Position numbers and translations under genes: made by a program
Assembly (NCBI GenBank): GCA_037157565.1
Contig: JAZHRO010000012.1
Coordinates: 6,412,501-6,476,500, forward strand
DNA from: Thalassia testudinum
Lineage: Eukaryota > Streptophyta > Magnoliopsida > Alismatales > Hydrocharitaceae
Reading direction: 5' to 3'
DNA: 64,000 nucleotides
Shown here: in pieces, positions 1 through 11,203 of the stretch
How the letters are laid out: the number at the start of each line of letters is the position of its first letter
Numbering within the stretch: position 1 is the first letter of the stretch
The notes under the pieces: model-generated
Seen by the model: the letters and a program-made list of their open reading frames with translations, nothing else
Databases searched by the model: none
Told to the model about the DNA's origin: nothing

Positions 1-452
1 TGTACTCTCCCAAACCTCTCTATTATAAAAGAGAGGTTAGGATTTTCATTTGAGAATATGACATTCTCTTTTCTTCAACAAAAAGAATCGCAGAATTTTT
101 TTTTCAGTGGAAAAACTTCATGTGGAGCATTTTTGGGCGGCCAGATGGGTCATTTTATTATGATCCTGGAGGATACCCTCGTGATAATTGACATATGGTA
201 ATGTCTTTTTTTGTGTGGAAGGTTTTGTTTATGTTCAGTTCCATCGATTAGCAAGTCTTGCATTTTCATAATTGATGAAACCTCCAAACCAGTGTCTGTT
301 TAGACAGCCATCCTTAAGATTTCTCAAAAGAATAAGAAAATATCAACTGAACAATAGCAAATAATATCAATGAAGATCATACATAGCATGAAGTATGACC
401 TAAGGAACAGTGCTCGGACTCTTTAAATAACAACGAAAGTAACAGTGCACAC

Positions 453-1094
453 CTTATTCAGTAAACCTTCAGCTGACATCAGAGCATAAAGTTTACGCAT
501 AAGCAATTCCTCCTCCACCTTCAAGTAAGAATTATTAATGGTAATAGCTGTCCAAAGTTAGATTATATATTTTTTGGACGAAACTGAACTAGATTTTCAT
601 ACCTGAAGCTTATGTAACTCGCGGAACATGGCATTGTAGGTCTCCATAAGCACTTCATTTTGCTTCTCTAAAAGTCTGGACTATCATAAAATATAATGTT
701 AATGAGATCCGATTAAAAAGATCATAATACAAAGGAAATTCTTTAAATTCTATGGTAAGGGAGACATACTTAGGCATTTCTGATGTGCGTTTAGAATCCA
801 TCTCAAGATCTGACAGGAGAATTCTAGTCAGAAAGAAAGCCAAGTGAAATTAAACTTCAACTATGCTACTATATGAAGTAGGAAACTGGTAATTGGCAAG
901 ATAACAGATATATGATGAGAAGCAACCTACAATTATAATATTTTCTAATCACAATCTTTTCTATAGGCTCCAGTGGATTCAATGCAACTCAGAGATATAT
1001 GATAGGCAACTTTACCAGTAGAATCAGAAGTTGGTATTGCAGATGATCATGTACTTTCATCTGGTATTTCTGAATTAGTACCCAAACTTCCACT
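453..1094 (-). pseudogene. Relic of a multi-exon plant gene (four candidate exons)
   Basis: Four minus-strand segments are bounded by AG/GT splice signals and have matching phases: 1016-1094 (79 nt), 770-809 (40 nt), 603-675 (73 nt) and 453-518 (66 nt). Joined phases are 1, 0 and 0 after the split codons, giving a continuous frame. The last three encode a charged helical stretch including LLEKQNEVLMETYNAMF, then LHKLQ and VEEELLMRKLYALMSAEG. The first is Ser/Thr-rich and has one in-frame TGA, so the copy is probably non-functional, unless that exon is mis-drawn. A short terminal exon may follow near 330-350. I do not recognise the protein family; the helix could be a coiled coil. Further upstream exons could lie above 1100; 1585-1665 has an open-looking segment with a stop. 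Phase agreement across three junctions is the main support. Confidence 0.5.
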
Positions 1095-2949
1095 CTAATT
1101 TGTGTAATCCAACCTAATAAAGTATTTTTGTTCACTAGAGGTACTTGAGAATGGCATGTACTAAACACTTTATATGAATATTTTCATAAATGGCATGATG
1201 GCTCTACCATAAGAAGTGCTTTGCAAGACTATTGGCATTCTGTTGTGTAATACATTTACTCAAAAAGGCCAAATCTTTGTTCGTATATTACGCTCCAGCA
1301 ATAAAGGAGATTAGTGTGGCTGAAGTAAGAAAAGTGAAAAGGCATTCCAGGGTACCATCACACTTTTTTTTTTTAATAAATGAATGAATGGAGAGAACCA
1401 TGGGTAGAAGTGGAAGTTTCTTGATCATTCCATTGCAACATATACCTGGCTAATATTCCCTTAGTTTGGTTAAGGAAACTGGACAAGGCATTGATTCCAA
1501 ATCTCACACACAAATAAGGGGTAAGTGATAGCAAGGCATCCCGTAGGGAAGAGTTAGGCAATCCAAGATGTCATTTTACCTGATTTATAAGCTATTTGAA
1601 CCGAGAATTTGGACGTCCAATCAGCATCTCAATATCCAAAGAAGCCACATGGCAGAAAACTAAGACCAATGAATTTGAGAGGCTATATGGTAAATAACCC
1701 AGGGAATTGATGGATACACAAACTTGCATTGCATGAGAAGGACCTCAAGTGGGATTTGGCCTTAGGAAGGAACATGTTGGGTTGTACATAATTCATTGTT
1801 CTCCCATCCCAGTCTCATAAAGGTCTTAAATGGGGCTGGACCTCTGAATATGGACACCATTGCATCTTGTACACACTACAGCAGCAGTTGCTAAGTATAT
1901 TAATGACTGCCATAGGGCAACAAATCTTCCTAGCTTTCCAAATAGACTCCCTCTTAACGAGTCCTTAATTTCAAACACCCACTAATCACTTTTCTTTTAC
2001 TCTCTCCCTGACATGACTTTCAAACAAGGTGGCTGCTCTCTCTACTGGATAGGAGCCTGGTTTCGTGGCTTTCTGCTTTTGGGTCGGTTTCACCTTGGGC
2101 CCAAGCTGAATCTCTCCTTGCCTCTTTGTGTGATTCTACTTCTGCACCCCTACTTAGCCCCTATGGAACTCAGGATCTTTTTCTTTTTTTTCCTTTGGTT
2201 TCTTTTTTTTAAAGTGTTTTTCTTTGGTTTCTTTTTGGATGATGTAACCAGGCTAAGAACTCCTCTGCATGATCAAAGAAACTGAATTTTCTTTGGAAGA
2301 GCAGCAGATCACATACTTCGGGCTAATACTGTATTCCAACACAATTGCAAAGACGATCAGGTGAGAGGTAATTTTCTCCCACCCAAGCATGGCTCAGGAA
2401 CCGAATGAAATTCGTGACCACTTTGGCAGGATGTTCCATTTCCAACCCCGATTGGCTTTGACCCTGAGAGCATGTCGTGCAGGAGGCATACTTCTCCCAA
2501 TTCTGACCCACACCTCTCGGCTAAAATTGGTCCGTGGCCCCATTGTGGTGCTTGTTATTCCACCATAAGGGCGGAATTAATTTATTCCATGTAGCAATTT
2601 CCTAGTCCTCACTTAATTTCTTGAAGTGATTCCATTTTCTCCTATGTCTCTGTTTAGTCCACTTTACTAATTTCCCCTCACCAACCACCACCTAAAGGGC
2701 TCATAAGCTAAACCAAAAAAAGAAAAGAAAGGTGATTTTTAAAGAGATTTTGAGTTGTGGATTATCGAGTGGGCTTTTGAGAAAAAGCCTAAATGGCCAA
2801 TCTAGACGGGAGGACTCCCAGAGGTGATGCAAATGAAGTTGCAAAATTCGCAAAACCATCGATGATACAACTTCAATCGGGAAAAAACAAAAAGTTTCCA
2901 GAAACTATATGTGACTAAATAGTTATGAATCTGAAATAAATTTGGACGA
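1095..2949. other. Flank without a recognisable gene
   Basis: Mixed AT-rich sequence. Short ORFs here (60-90 codons) have no recognisable motif, and one at 2013-2285 is a low-complexity Phe-rich translation of a T-rich tract. It may hold introns or 5' exons of the gene relic to the left, but I could not place them with confidence. Confidence 0.4.
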
Positions 2950-3480
2950 CAAATGATGCAACCGCAAGCTAGAGAGAGGCGGGGCGGGGGTGGGTAAACT
3001 CCATAACGTGGGTTTGCACTCATGCCAAAGGGATACCCGGAAGTAATCGTGCAACGGCGTCGGAACCGCGGGAGCGGGGTCGCCTGGGGAGATGTTGGAT
3101 TTGGACTGCTGGCGGCGGCAGGGGAGGTGATGTCGTGACGACGGCGGTGGGGGAGGCAATGCAGCAGGGTCGCACGAAGGGTTCGGTCGGCGGAGTCGGT
3201 GGAGGCCGTGGGTGAGCTGGTCCCCGACAGAGGGTGCACAGGATGGCTGGTCTGGGCTGGAGCCCTGTTGGAAGCGGTGGCCTCGTGAGGAGATGCCGCC
3301 GGCGAGTAGTTGACCGCAGGGCAGCGAACAGCTTCCGCGGGCAGCCGTCGAGGGTGCTGTCCGGCGGGGGCAGGTGGGCGGCGCGGTGGAGGTGGTGAGA
3401 GGCGAGATGGGAGAGAGAGGAGTGCAGATGAGAGGGAGAAAGAGTAACGTCGAGGGAGATGTTGCGAATGCATTCCTACT
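2950..3480 (-). other. GC-rich island, possible 5' exon or promoter remnant
   Basis: About 530 bp of GC-rich sequence stands out from AT-rich surroundings. Read on the minus strand it begins with CT-rich sequence and then long Pro/Ser/Ala/Arg-rich open frames in two overlapping phases (2802-3548 and 2923-3522). Two long frames in one GC-rich stretch is what composition alone gives, so I do not call a CDS. It resembles a 5' UTR plus first exon of a plant gene or an LTR leader; no downstream exon was found. Confidence 0.3.
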
Positions 3481-3580
3481 TGCCCTTTCCATAGCTGCTC
3501 CCTCAATTTTACAGGGATACAAAAAATAAAATGTAAATAAATAAACAATTAAACAGACGCATGACCAAGGGTCACATGAA

Positions 3581-3602
3581 AAATTTACATCGATGTAAAT
3601 TT
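3581..3602. repeat. Perfect 22-bp palindrome
   Basis: The stretch reads identically on both strands and is centred on an ATCGAT core at 3589-3594. It lies in AT-rich DNA just left of a second ATTTACAT-like stretch near 3613. It could be the tip of a small hairpin or a decayed MITE end; no terminal inverted partner was seen. Confidence 0.6.
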
Positions 3603-6403
3603 AAAATGATAAAATTTACATGTGAATTAGTCAATGCCAACATAAGAAGATTACTACCAATAAATGATAACTTCACGAAAAAAAATCATGATGTATGAAT
3701 TGGTCCACAATATTTTTTTATCTTTTTTTGTATGATTTTCCAACTCTAATAAGATACAAGGAATCCAAACAACATTCTCACAATAAAATTAAATTCCTAC
3801 ACTAAATTATAACTATCTAGAAGTAATACATCCCCGTAACAAAAGTGAAAGACTTCAAGAATTAAAATCTTACGAAACACTTTCTAACAATCAGATATCC
3901 ACCAAAGTTGTTGCAAGAAGAGGTCTGAAGAAGAGAGTAGTACCTCAAATCGCAACACAAGTTTCTTGTTCAACTCAACCAAGAGGAGGCAAGTGATGGC
4001 AATAACTGCAGTTGACGAGTCCAAATTAATAGATTGAACCTACCATGATATGGTCAAATGGTGGGTACTCCCAACTTTGGCAAGAGAGACCAACGTTTAG
4101 GTCTCCATCTCTATACTATCTGGAGGATTGATGTGTACGAGATGACCAATTCTCCCCACTCCTCAATTTACCCAAATGGGATCATAGGTAATAATAATAA
4201 TAATTAATTAAAAGATTGTGAGTTTGTAGAGTGAAATTTTAGAAACATCGTAAAATTTTAAAAATGCATCAAATAGAAAAGGAAAAATCAATTACCTTCG
4301 ACGTAAATCCTAAATTATATTTTTATCTCATCTTTTAAACACTCATCATTTCTCTTCTATAGTTTTAAACTTCTATTGATGGGCTAAATTATCCTCAAAG
4401 AAGAAGCAAATATACACTTAAAAGGTCCTGTAGTTAATCATACGTACGGCAGAATGATGTAATTAAACAAGTAGTTTATTAGAAAATAACACATAGGATG
4501 GTGGAAGCAAGCATATGTTCACCTTTTGTTTTACATCTTAAGGGTAATTTAGTTTACTAGAAGTCCTTTGATGAGAGTTTAAAGTGTAGCAAAGAAATAA
4601 TAAAAGCTCAAATGATAGGAAGTAAATTTATTTCTGATACAAACTAAATGGGACAATTGATTTTTCTCTAAATAAAATTACAAAGTGTTATAGCTACAAT
4701 AGTGATAATACAATCAATCCTTATTTTAAGGTTATAGGTATAAATTATTTTGGCAAAAAGAGTTACTCTACTTTTTATTTTTTTTCCATTGACTCTTTAA
4801 TTCTTTCCTTTCCATTATTAATAGAATATGTTAATTATATTGTAGGTAGATTTTAGTATCACGAGATTGAGTTTAAGGTATTTGTATTCTTTTTATTGCT
4901 AAAATACATGTTAATCCACAAGCGCCATCATATCAAACATCATGGATTGTCAACAACAATATCAAGACATTGCATCATATACAAAGTATGTAATTATATG
5001 AAGAACACCATATTTGACATGAAAGACTCCACTTTTCAAAGGCAATCAGAAAAGGAAATTTACGGATCCACTATAATAAGGAATTAAAACATCACCTAAA
5101 TTGAATTTTTTGTGGACGATATCTCTCCCTTCTCTATATTTATCCCCAAACATAATGAAAGACTTTTTCTCTATTTATAGACAAGTACAAGATTCAAGAA
5201 ATCCTATACTTAATAGGAATCAATATTGCTTAAGATTCCAGTCAATCCTAATTAAGAATTAACCCTTTAATTTTCTAAGGATTTCCCCCTTGATTTGAGT
5301 TATGTCACGTCATTTATGCCCTTCAGTGTATATATGTCTCATGATTTGGAGCTAATGTTTAGCATTTGCAACCTCTTCATATCATCCATCTTTGTAATAC
5401 ATACTTCGTACCTCTCTCAAGGTAGGTCATCATCATCTTCTCTATCTTGACAAGTGCAGCATCTCATCACATGCCCATCACTACATAGATTTGTTGCCTT
5501 TTGATGTGGCCACCATCTTCTTAGCCTCATTAATCTTGCATCCTCTATACCATTTTGAATAAACATCATTGTGGAGCACTACTACTTGTCAAAGACATTT
5601 ATCTTCAGTATCTCATCACTCCACTCAATGATTAGCTTCTGCATTCTACCTCAGAATGCTGGTGTAACCTCTTTCAAATTGCACTATCATGTACTTCACT
5701 ACAAATAGGAATATGTCTACTTTCATCTTGAGCAAGCCCATCTATCACACACATTGCCTTCACCTATGATTCCTAGGGAGTTCATTATGTCTCTCATGAC
5801 TTTTGCTTTGTTTGTGATGATCATCATCCATGTCGTCTAAAACAAAGGGAATATATCTATCTTAAACATGGTTCATGAGCAAATTCAAGTTGTAGGAGAG
5901 CAATTATGCCCTTTGCACTATGTTCTACAATGCATTATTACTATTGTTACTTGACCTTGGCCACTTCTCTCCTTCACGACCTCAACCTAGTAGAGATAAC
6001 TTCAAATTGTCAAGAACACTTGCATCCAAATTATCGAAGACTTCATCATGTACCCCTATTCTTCCTTGCCCATGCAACTTGGCCCATCATGCACTCTTAT
6101 ATTGAATTTGATAGAACCTCTACCTACCCTTGGCCTAATGAATCTGTGCCAAATATAAATCTATATGCTTTCATGTGCCTTTTATTGACTTTTTCCATCT
6201 AATGGAACTTGCCCCACCCTAATTGACCTTCATAATAGCTAAATAGCACTGATTACATGCTCTATTATCATATTTATCCAATCTCATCATTAATCAACAC
6301 TGTCTGCAGAATTGGCAACATCTAAAAACCTAAATTTATGACTTTTGGATCATTTGCTATGGCTTCCAATTCATCTCGATTTGTTTAATTCCAACAATCT
6401 CTT
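3603..6403. other. AT-rich intergenic stretch
   Basis: No coding region was recognised. It contains short AAT repeats (about 4189-4205), T-rich tracts and a minus-strand TATAAATAG-like site near 5174-5183 that could belong to a decayed LTR. ORFs of 60-98 codons lack motifs. Confidence 0.4.
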
Positions 6404-6692
6404 TGTTGGATCCTTTTAGTGCACCATCTGATTAGGACCTTGGGATGTGGAGTGCTCGACTTAAAAAGAAATGATTGGACCTCCTACGTGGATGGAGGGT
6501 TCGATCCAAGGATTTGAACAATCACACAATAGACATAGATGTTGATTACCGAGTTCTACCACAACAAGTGTATGTCTAGAGGGAGGATAAGCTCCCAAAT
6601 ATGCACTAGAACTTGCAAGATTACAAGATTTTACAATCTCTCTGTTCCTCTCTCAAGTTGCTCGGGGGAGGGCCTTGAAAGCCTCTCTCTGT

Positions 6693-6700
6693 TATTTATA
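6693..6700 (-). promoter_or_regulatory. TATA box of T1 LTR (minus strand)
   Basis: The minus strand reads TATAAATA. The matching position in the T2 LTR (23547-23554, plus strand) also reads TATAAATA, so the site is conserved between the two copies. It would drive transcription away from the internal region, as the 3' LTR does. Confidence 0.5.
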
Positions 6701-7217
6701 GTGCTGGAGTTGGGTCTCCAATGAGATATTCTGAGCAGATACATAGCCTAACAAGGTACGGGCATTATCAGATTATTAATTGTGGTGACCATGTCAGCAT
6801 TTATTAAGGGTGTGGCTCTGCTGTACTTTTTGTCGTCCTTTTCAATGGATAGTATCCTTTGGGTCTGGCTGTATTGGGGTTTTTGCATGTGCAGGTGGGT
6901 TGGGTTCCTGGATCCGTTTGCGTAGAAGTTTTTCCTTGGATGTAGACAGGTTGGATTCCCGAGCTCGCCTGTATCCAAGTCTTTCTGGGTCAAATCCTTC
7001 TTTCCGGGCCTATCACGGAGTTTCAGGTTTGAGAGCATTTTCTGCCCCTCATCATATGCTCCTTACTCTCGAATTAGCGAATGTTTGCTAAGAGAGTAAC
7101 GTTTGAACTAGAAACTTTGAGATAGGTAATGCACTCAAATGTTGCCCCGGTTGTGTATTTAGGCGGGGGAGCATTTGCTATGTAGAGGGGTTTTTGGGGC
7201 AAATGCTTATGGTTGTA

Positions 7218-7350
7218 CCGACCTTAAGAGGTGGTATGAGGCACATGGGCCTGCTATGTCACCGGTCTTAAGAGGTAGTTGTGAGGCGCATTTTCCTGCT
7301 ATATCACCGACCTTAAGAGGCGATTGTGAGGTGTGTGCGACAGCTCGACT
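7218..7350 (+). repeat. Minisatellite, three units of 44-45 bp
   Basis: Units start at 7218, 7262 and 7307 with the core CCGACCTTAAGAGG (second copy CCGGTCTTAAGAGG). The reverse complement of the core corresponds to the CCTCCTAAGGTCGG units of the 55-bp minisatellite in the T2 LTR. It lies between two opposed TATA boxes. Confidence 0.75.
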
Positions 7351-7643
7351 TCTGTGAGTAATGGCTAGTTACATCGGGATTTATATTGTGTCTTGTTATT
7401 TGAGAAGACCGGCATTTATTGCCATTATGATGAGGTGAAGGCCTCAAATGTCATGCCTGTCACCGATGGGACTACCCTTTCTACAGTAACGGATATGTGT
7501 GCAGGGGTGTTAAATGTTCGTAATGATGGCCGAGGTTTTCTTTGTGCTTGGCGGAATATTTGGAATCCGCATCGAATACGGCGAGATTTGATTTTTCTTC
7601 AAAAGTTCCACTAGGCAAGGGAGGAACCGCCCCCCATGGGGGT

Positions 7644-7651
7644 TATATATA
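7644..7651 (+). promoter_or_regulatory. TATA box ahead of the antisense ORF
   Basis: TATATATA lies in a GC-rich context 141 bp before the ORF start at 7792. The equivalent site in T2 is a minus-strand TATAAATA at 22404-22411. This is consistent with a dedicated promoter for the extra ORF. Confidence 0.45.
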
Positions 7652-7791
7652 GGGGTGGTGGGTCATGGTTAATGGCCCACCTTCCTAGGAGAGCACTTAC
7701 GCAGGGAGCTTTTACACTTGGCAGAGCATTATGAGGAGTCATCCTTCGTCAGAGCATCCCTGTGTTGAGGTGTATTAAAGGAAGGATCATC

Positions 7792-8522
7792 ATGTCGGGT
7801 TTTGCGAGCAAGGGTAACTCTGTTACCTCTCCCTCCGAAGTCTTTGCCGAGACTAGGGCTTTGTATGATTTTTTATCGAACTTCTGTAATCGCGATTTTG
7901 TCGTTCTTAGGGGAGTATGAACTCAGTGGAGTCTTGTTTCAGCCTTGTGGATCCGAAACCCATCTTTGTTCAAACAGGACTAAGTACATGTTTATCATTT
8001 GTAAATACTCCATAGAGCATGGCTTATGGGTGCCTTTGAACCCCTTTTTGTCTTCCTTCCTTTCCTTTTATAACCTCTCCCCTTTTCAGCTCAGCCTAAA
8101 TTGCTGGTTGGTGTTGAACACCTTTACTGCCCTCTACCTTCATTTGGGGATTGCCCCCCTTCCGATAAGTAGTGCCTGACGGATGCCACTAAAGGTGAAG
8201 AAGGGCAAGCCTCCGTCAGGCACTTACACGCTGTACAGCCGACAGACTGGATACTGGATAATGGATCTCCCTGATAGCTTGAAGGGGCAAGACCACCATT
8301 TCTTTTTTCTTTCCAACCTTAAAGACCTTGAAGTCCCTTACACTTGGCAAGGTCCGCCTGAGAGGGACCAATTACCCCGATTCGAAGAGCTTAACCCGTT
8401 CATGCGAGCGGGCGCAAAACAATTAATTAAGTTTGATCCTATTGCTCGGTTGAAGCTTAGGCGGAAGAACGTCCAGGAGGCATTGTCATGAGTGGCGGAC
8501 TCATTGCCAATGCCATGTAGGT

Positions 8523-8553
<31 letters not shown>

Positions 8554-10553
8554 GGTAAAAATGGGTTTCGCGTAGTAGCTTGTGCCTGCCAATTTTGTAT
8601 TAATCTAGTATTTTCGATTCTTTTGGCTGCAGCTTTTGAGCGGTTCGCTTGGCCAATTGCTCCCAAGCGTTAAGGCGGTAGCTCGGTCCACCTTGGGTCG
8701 CGACAAGGCAAGGAGGGGCCTATGGAGTAGGACGAGGGGAGTCAGCCTGCTTATCGGAAGGGGATGAAGCGAAAGGAGGCGGAGGCCCTCGAAGATGTCG
8801 CGGAGGAACTGAAGGCCCCCCTGAGGCCAGCAAAGAAGGGTTCTCGCGTGGAGCTTTCGCGAGACGAATTTATGGCATCATCTTCGCAGAGCCCTGACGA
8901 GGCCGAGGGGGAAGGAGTGCCTTCTGCTCCTCTGGCGTCGTCCGAGTCACCTGAGGTGATCACCCTCCGTGACTCTTCCTCAGAGGCACCTGTGGAATTA
9001 GCTCGTTTAGAGGGTTCTTCCGACTTAGTTTCGTCGTCTTCGCCAGGAGCATTCGCCCTGTTAGCATAGGAGGCGACTAGCACAGGTAGCGTTTTCAGCC
9101 AGCCATGCTACCAGCAAAGCTTTACAGGTGCCCGAGTTTTGGTGGATCCCACTGGTTGGGGGCGCTCAAGGATAATTAGCCGTACCGTCGGGTCCATTGC
9201 TAGATTCGTACTGGAGGGCACCCCTGGTGGGTCCAGACCCAGGCGTGTGGTACCTGTGCAGCAGAGGGCATCAAGTAGTGCCCCCGACTTGGAAAGACAA
9301 GTCTTAAGGCACCTAAATGATGCCGTGTCCTAGGCCACCTCTGGGCCTCAAGGCATGAATTTTAACCATATGTTCTTCTACTGCATGCACATGATAAGCT
9401 CGTGGGGTCTGTCTTTCGTTGATTAACTTTTTCTTGGCAAAAGTTGTTTGTATCCTGACGCTCTCGTGGTTTGCAGGCGGAGATGCTTGGGTCATCTTTA
9501 TCTTGCGCTGTGACGCTTCTCTAGACTTCCCTAGCCCAACTAGTCATGGAGATGCAATAGACCTGGCTATGCAGTGGGCCGTGATGACCAAGGCGGAGCA
9601 TCGACAATTGCTTCACCAAGTGGTAGAGGCTGTTGCCGCTCAAGAGAAGGCGGAGAGAGCATCAGAGGAGGCCAAGCGGAAGGTCTGCTCCCTCAACAAG
9701 TGGCCAATGATGTGGGCCGGCTAGAGAGGGAGCTAAAGAAGCCCCATTCAACTCTGTAGGGGCCTCTCGCACTGGCGAAGAGCTGGAGAAGAGACTCATG
9801 AGGGCGCATAGTGCCCACCTGGAGGCTCTGGGGGACTTGTCTAAGCATCTCTCGACCACTTGCACTAGCATCTTCTTTTTGAAGGAGGAGGTGCAGGTGC
9901 TTAGGGTAGAACACTCCTCGTTTGTGGAGGGGTATAAGGGGGCTATTGAGGAGGAGCGCGTCTGCCTAAGCACCTCGATTGATAGACTTGCTTCTATGCG
10001 AGCAAGTCTAGAAAAGGTGAAGGCGAATGCAAAGGAGCTGAGGGTCGACCTCGGCAAAGCCCAGGAGCTTACGACGAAAAGGGGCTGATAGGTGGCGGAA
10101 TTGGAGGATGCAGAGGAGCTAGCAGAGGAGGCCGAGGGGCCAGAGCTAAATGCAAAGATGGTGATGGTGTTTTATGCTACGCACTTGTCAATGGTGCTAA
10201 TCCAAGAAGAAGTTTCGCAGGAGATTGGGAAGCAAATGCTAGCTACCCTATAGACCCTTATCAAGGGGAAGCATGCCTCTGTTGAGGTGTTGTGTAACTG
10301 GTCTATCAGCCAGTTGGTGTCGGAATACGACAGCCTCAAAACAACTGGTCTTATTACAAACGACAAGCCCATGGAACCACCTGTAGATCAATTGCTTAAC
10401 GAGGAGGTGGCCCAGCCAGCTACCAAGGAAGTAGCTCAGCCGGTTGTCGAAGAGGCAGCCAAGCTGGTGGCCGCTAATCCATCTGCAAGGGTTATTAGCC
10501 CACTCCTTCTTTCACCTATGGGCGGTGGGCATATGTTTGAGCCATGGGAGTAA
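7792..10553 (+). pseudogene. Tat extra ORF, antisense to gag-pol: Transposase_28-like domain plus coiled coil
   Basis: The reading starts with MSGFASKGNSVTSPSEVF at 7792, shifts frame near 7920, then gives a segment with PLNPFLSSFLSFYNLSPFQL and DLPDSLKGQDHHFFFLSN. These match my memory of Pfam Transposase_28 (putative gypsy-type transposon domain). An acidic Ser-rich region follows (8764-9069), then Glu/Ala/Lys-rich coiled-coil segments (9560-10090) and an acidic tail ending at 10553. A stop at 8177, another at 8489 and several frame changes show it is dead. Candidate introns are 8521-8632 (GT...AG) and one ending at 9476. Extra ORFs in sense or antisense orientation are known in the Tat lineage; their role is unknown. 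The ORF converges on integrase, with 130 bp between the two stops. Confidence 0.65.
8523..8551 (+). repeat. Homopolymer of 29 G
   Basis: An uninterrupted G run directly follows a GT that could be a splice donor (8521-8522). It may be an unstable tract or partly an assembly artefact. Confidence 0.95.
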
Positions 10554-10683
10554 AGCCCCCGAGCCTCCCAGTAGTGTTATCCTTGTTTTTTTTATTTTGC
10601 GGAAAGAGATGTAACAGGCAAAGCTCCTTTTTCGATTGAAAAATCTCCTTTTTATTGCTCATGGGCATTCATACATGGTACAT

Positions 10684-11198
10684 TCATAACTTGCTCACAT
10701 TCCAAGTGTAGGGGATGTCTCTATTTTCTAGGGCTTGTAATTCGTAGAAGTCCTCTGGATCATTTTTATGAATCTTGTAAGGATCTTCCCATGATGGGTC
10801 TAGCTTTCCACCCGACTGGCTCGGCATGGAAACTAAGCACTTACGTAGGACTAGGTCTCCTTGGGAGAATGTCCATTTATAAATACGCTTATTGTAAGAG
10901 GCAGCTGTGGCCTATTTATGCTTGAGCGCCGTCTCAAATGCCTTATCCCTTAGCTCGTCCAAGAGGTTTAAGAATAGGCGGACTTGATCATCGTTGGTGG
11001 CTAGGTCATAAAGTTGCGTTTTGTAGGTAGCGAGGACTGTTTCAATAGGCAACTAGTCTTCCCTGCCATATATCAGGCTGAATGGTGTATGGCCTGTGGA
11101 AGTCCTCTGACAGGTCCTATATCCCCAAAGAACGTCTGGAAGCCCATTCACCCATCTCCCTTTGGCTGAATCTAGTTGATGTTTGAGCATTAAGATGA
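10684..11198 (-). pseudogene. T1 integrase, C-terminal part
   Basis: The minus frame gives WVNGLPDVLWGYRT, then TPFSLIYGRE, then DLVLRK and GKLDPSWEDPYKI, the usual end of a plant Ty3/gypsy integrase, closing with a stop at 10684-10686. It is separated from the rest of the integrase (13900-14420) only by a solo LTR. A few in-frame stops are present. The fragment would include the end of the catalytic core and the C-terminal DNA-binding region. Confidence 0.8.
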
Positions 11199-11203
11199 TG
11201 GTG

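Larger units (their letters stand above)
6404..7791 (-). repeat. 3' LTR region of Tat element T1 (minus orientation)
   Basis: This region lies beyond the extra ORF at the 3' end of the minus-strand element. Read on the plus strand it is clearly similar to the minus strand of 23.7-22.4 kb; for example, both share a block with GTGTATG, then GCTCCCAA, then TATGCACTAGAA. The two are therefore inverted copies of one LTR type. In LTR sense (minus) it holds a tandem repeat, a TATA box at 6693-6700 and a downstream leader. The left boundary is placed at a TGTTGG (LTR end CCAACA in minus sense); both ends are tentative because no TSD was found. Confidence 0.5.

Noticed and set aside
2802..3548. 248-codon Pro/Arg-rich ORF as a gene
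   Set aside because: Two overlapping long frames in one GC-rich stretch, no motif; kept only as a GC-rich island.
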